This document shows, piece by piece, positions 5,498-6,690 of a stretch of 6,690 bases of DNA. The stretch is from an uncultured Lachnospiraceae bacterium. GTDB taxonomy: Bacteria > Bacillota > Clostridia > Lachnospirales > Lachnospiraceae. Each line of letters begins with the position of its first letter. Position 1 is the first letter of the stretch. Location of the stretch: assembly GCA_937901625.1 (NCBI GenBank), contig CALDIE010000009.1:1-6690 (forward strand), read 5' to 3'. The translations under genes were made by a program, and so were the position numbers. The notes beneath the pieces were generated by a model. It worked only from the letters and a program-made list of their open reading frames with translations. It ran no database searches and had not been told where the DNA came from.

Positions 5498-6690
5498 ATG
5501 AATGAACTATGGGGGTTATTGAATATTCTGGATAACGCAGAGGATGTGGCGCTTTTCGTGGTGGACGAGCGTGACGAAAAGATCCTTTACTGTAACCATT
5601 ATGTGACACTGATGACCAACGCGCACCCGGGAAGTGATCTTTCCCTGGTATGGAGCGAAGAGGATTATAAACAGGCGGTGGCTCATTGCGGTTTAAGCGA
5701 GAATTACCATTACTATGCCGATCATACCAGGTTTGGAGCGAGAAAGAATGTAACGGTCAGCAAGGTGGTCTGGAGTGCCGGGAAGAGAGCGTTTGCCTTT
5801 CTTTTGACCAATCACGTTGATGATGAGGAGGAAGAGGAGCGCGAGAAGATTTTTGCGATCCTTGGCAGATCCTATCTGAATATGTATCTGGTCGACATCA
5901 GGCACCGGAATGTTACGGAATTGCTCGGTGAGAAAAGGACGTCGGAGTGGGAACAGGAAACGGTGTATCACCACCCGGTGGACTTTGGCGAATGGAAGCG
6001 GGATGTGGTGCTGGCATCGGCGCATCCTGAGGACCGGGATCTTCTGGCAGAGTATCTTGAACCCAACCGTATCCTTGAGAACCTTGAAAAGGGAGATTAT
6101 GCTTTTCAATACAGGAAGGGAATAGAGGAATACCGCTGGACAGAGATGCGTTTTCAGAAGTTAAGAGATATTGGCATTGCGGAAAAAATCGTTTGTACGG
6201 AACGGGATGTGGACGGCGAGATCGCCCTAAACCGCAAGGAAAAGGAGAATAAGGCGATCCTCGCGTCTCTTAGCAATATTTTCCGATCCGTATATCTTTT
6301 AAACCTCGAGGAAGGTACATATGAGACCGTCAAAGAGGATAAACTGCTCTTTGGAATTCCGGGAAACGGTGATTATCAAACCCTGCAGGATATCGTACTC
6401 GAATTGATCCCGGACAGAAAGCAAAAGCGGGATTTCAAAAAGACCTTTGAATTGTCGTATCTCGATAAGGCATTCGATGAATATACCGATCATGTCGGAA
6501 GGGAATACAACAGCAGCCTGAATTCGGAGTTAAACTGGATGTCTGTGATCGCCTTCAGACCTCCCTACATGCAGGGGATGGAGGATAAGTGCCTTTTGAC
6601 TTTCAGAGATATCACGGAGCATAAGAGAGTGGAGGCAGAGAGGGATGAGAAGGGGACGATCGTCGATGTGCTCAGTTCCAGGTACGCGGC
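5498..6690 (+). CDS. Multi-module PAS-like sensory protein, N-terminal part (3' partial)
   Basis: The frame is open from the ATG at 5498 to the right edge: 397 complete codons without a stop. AAAGGGG (5486-5492) precedes the start by 5 nt. No membrane segment is seen, so the visible part is cytosolic. Residues about 12-105 look like a PAS core (VALFVVDERDEKILYCN). An acidic linker follows (DDEEEEEREK), then two similar modules: residues about 115-245 (KIFAILGRSYLNMYLVD) and about 248-380 (KAILASLSNIFRSVYLLN). Each ends with a strand plus a 'RDVDGE' or 'RDITEHK' stretch, the usual exit of a PAS domain. A fourth copy begins at about 382 (DEKGTIVDVLSSRYA). In Lachnospiraceae such serial sensory modules usually precede a GGDEF/EAL domain or a histidine kinase, but the output domain lies beyond the window and the class is inference. 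The ligand is unknown. The gene follows pepD by 15 nt. Confidence 0.8.
   Translation, partial: MNELWGLLNILDNAEDVALFVVDERDEKILYCNHYVTLMTNAHPGSDLSLVWSEEDYKQAVAHCGLSENYHYYADHTRFGARKNVTVSKVVWSAGKRAFAFLLTNHVDDEEEEEREKIFAILGRSYLNMYLVDIRHRNVTELLGEKRTSEWEQETVYHHPVDFGEWKRDVVLASAHPEDRDLLAEYLEPNRILENLEKGDYAFQYRKGIEEYRWTEMRFQKLRDIGIAEKIVCTERDVDGEIALNRKEKENKAILASLSNIFRSVYLLNLEEGTYETVKEDKLLFGIPGNGDYQTLQDIVLELIPDRKQKRDFKKTFELSYLDKAFDEYTDHVGREYNSSLNSELNWMSVIAFRPPYMQGMEDKCLLTFRDITEHKRVEAERDEKGTIVDVLSSRYA

Noticed and set aside
5693..6109. A minus-strand open frame of 138 codons, and a + strand frame at 5910-6125
   Set aside because: Both lie inside the long open sensory gene from 5498, which has PAS-like sequence and an upstream ribosome binding site.

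Overview
The window looks like a chromosomal segment of an anaerobic Firmicute, most likely a Lachnospiraceae-type clostridium. This rests on the protein sequences of IF3, L35, L20, PepD and a fungal/eukaryotic-type HisA, on strong GGAGG-like ribosome binding sites, and on a clostridial-style infC leader with an intrinsic attenuator. All supported genes lie on the + strand. No transposase, integrase, CRISPR array, tRNA or rRNA was found.

Layout. (1) Bases 1-591 hold the 3' end of an acidic protein of unknown function that runs in from the left edge. (2) 637-1407 is a HisA isomerase of the eukaryotic (yeast HIS6) type, 45 nt downstream and probably co-transcribed with the first gene. (3) About 380 nt without a gene follow. 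They contain a sigma-A-type promoter (1515-1543) and a structured leader of about 235 nt ending in a Rho-independent attenuator (1686-1715). This matches the L20-responsive leader of the infC operon. (4) infC (AUU start at 1786), rpmI and rplT form the conserved translation operon, closed by a strong terminator at 3001-3036. (5) About 300 nt without a recognised gene contain a 16-bp AT-rich tandem repeat (3212-3270) and a perfect 12-bp palindrome (3277-3288). (6) 3341-3919 encodes a GNAT acetyltransferase with unusual substitutions in its acetyl-CoA motifs. (7) 3992-5482 encodes PepD, an M20 aminoacyl-histidine dipeptidase with all expected metal and catalytic residues. (8) From 5498 to the right edge runs the N-terminal part of a multi-module PAS-like sensory protein, cut by the window end before any output domain.

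How the genes relate. The infC-rpmI-rplT block supplies initiation factor 3 and two 50S proteins. It is probably fed back on by L20 at the leader, with a possible second control layer through the AUU start of infC. HisA (histidine biosynthesis) and PepD (release of histidine from dipeptides) both touch histidine supply, but they sit in different transcription units and nothing in the sequence links their control. The sensor begins 15 nt after pepD, so it is probably transcribed with it.

I found no convincing new multi-gene system. The points most worth a second look are the eukaryotic-type HisA, the leader with two mutually exclusive pairings, the non-AUG infC start, the altered GNAT motifs, and the serial sensory modules of the truncated protein.
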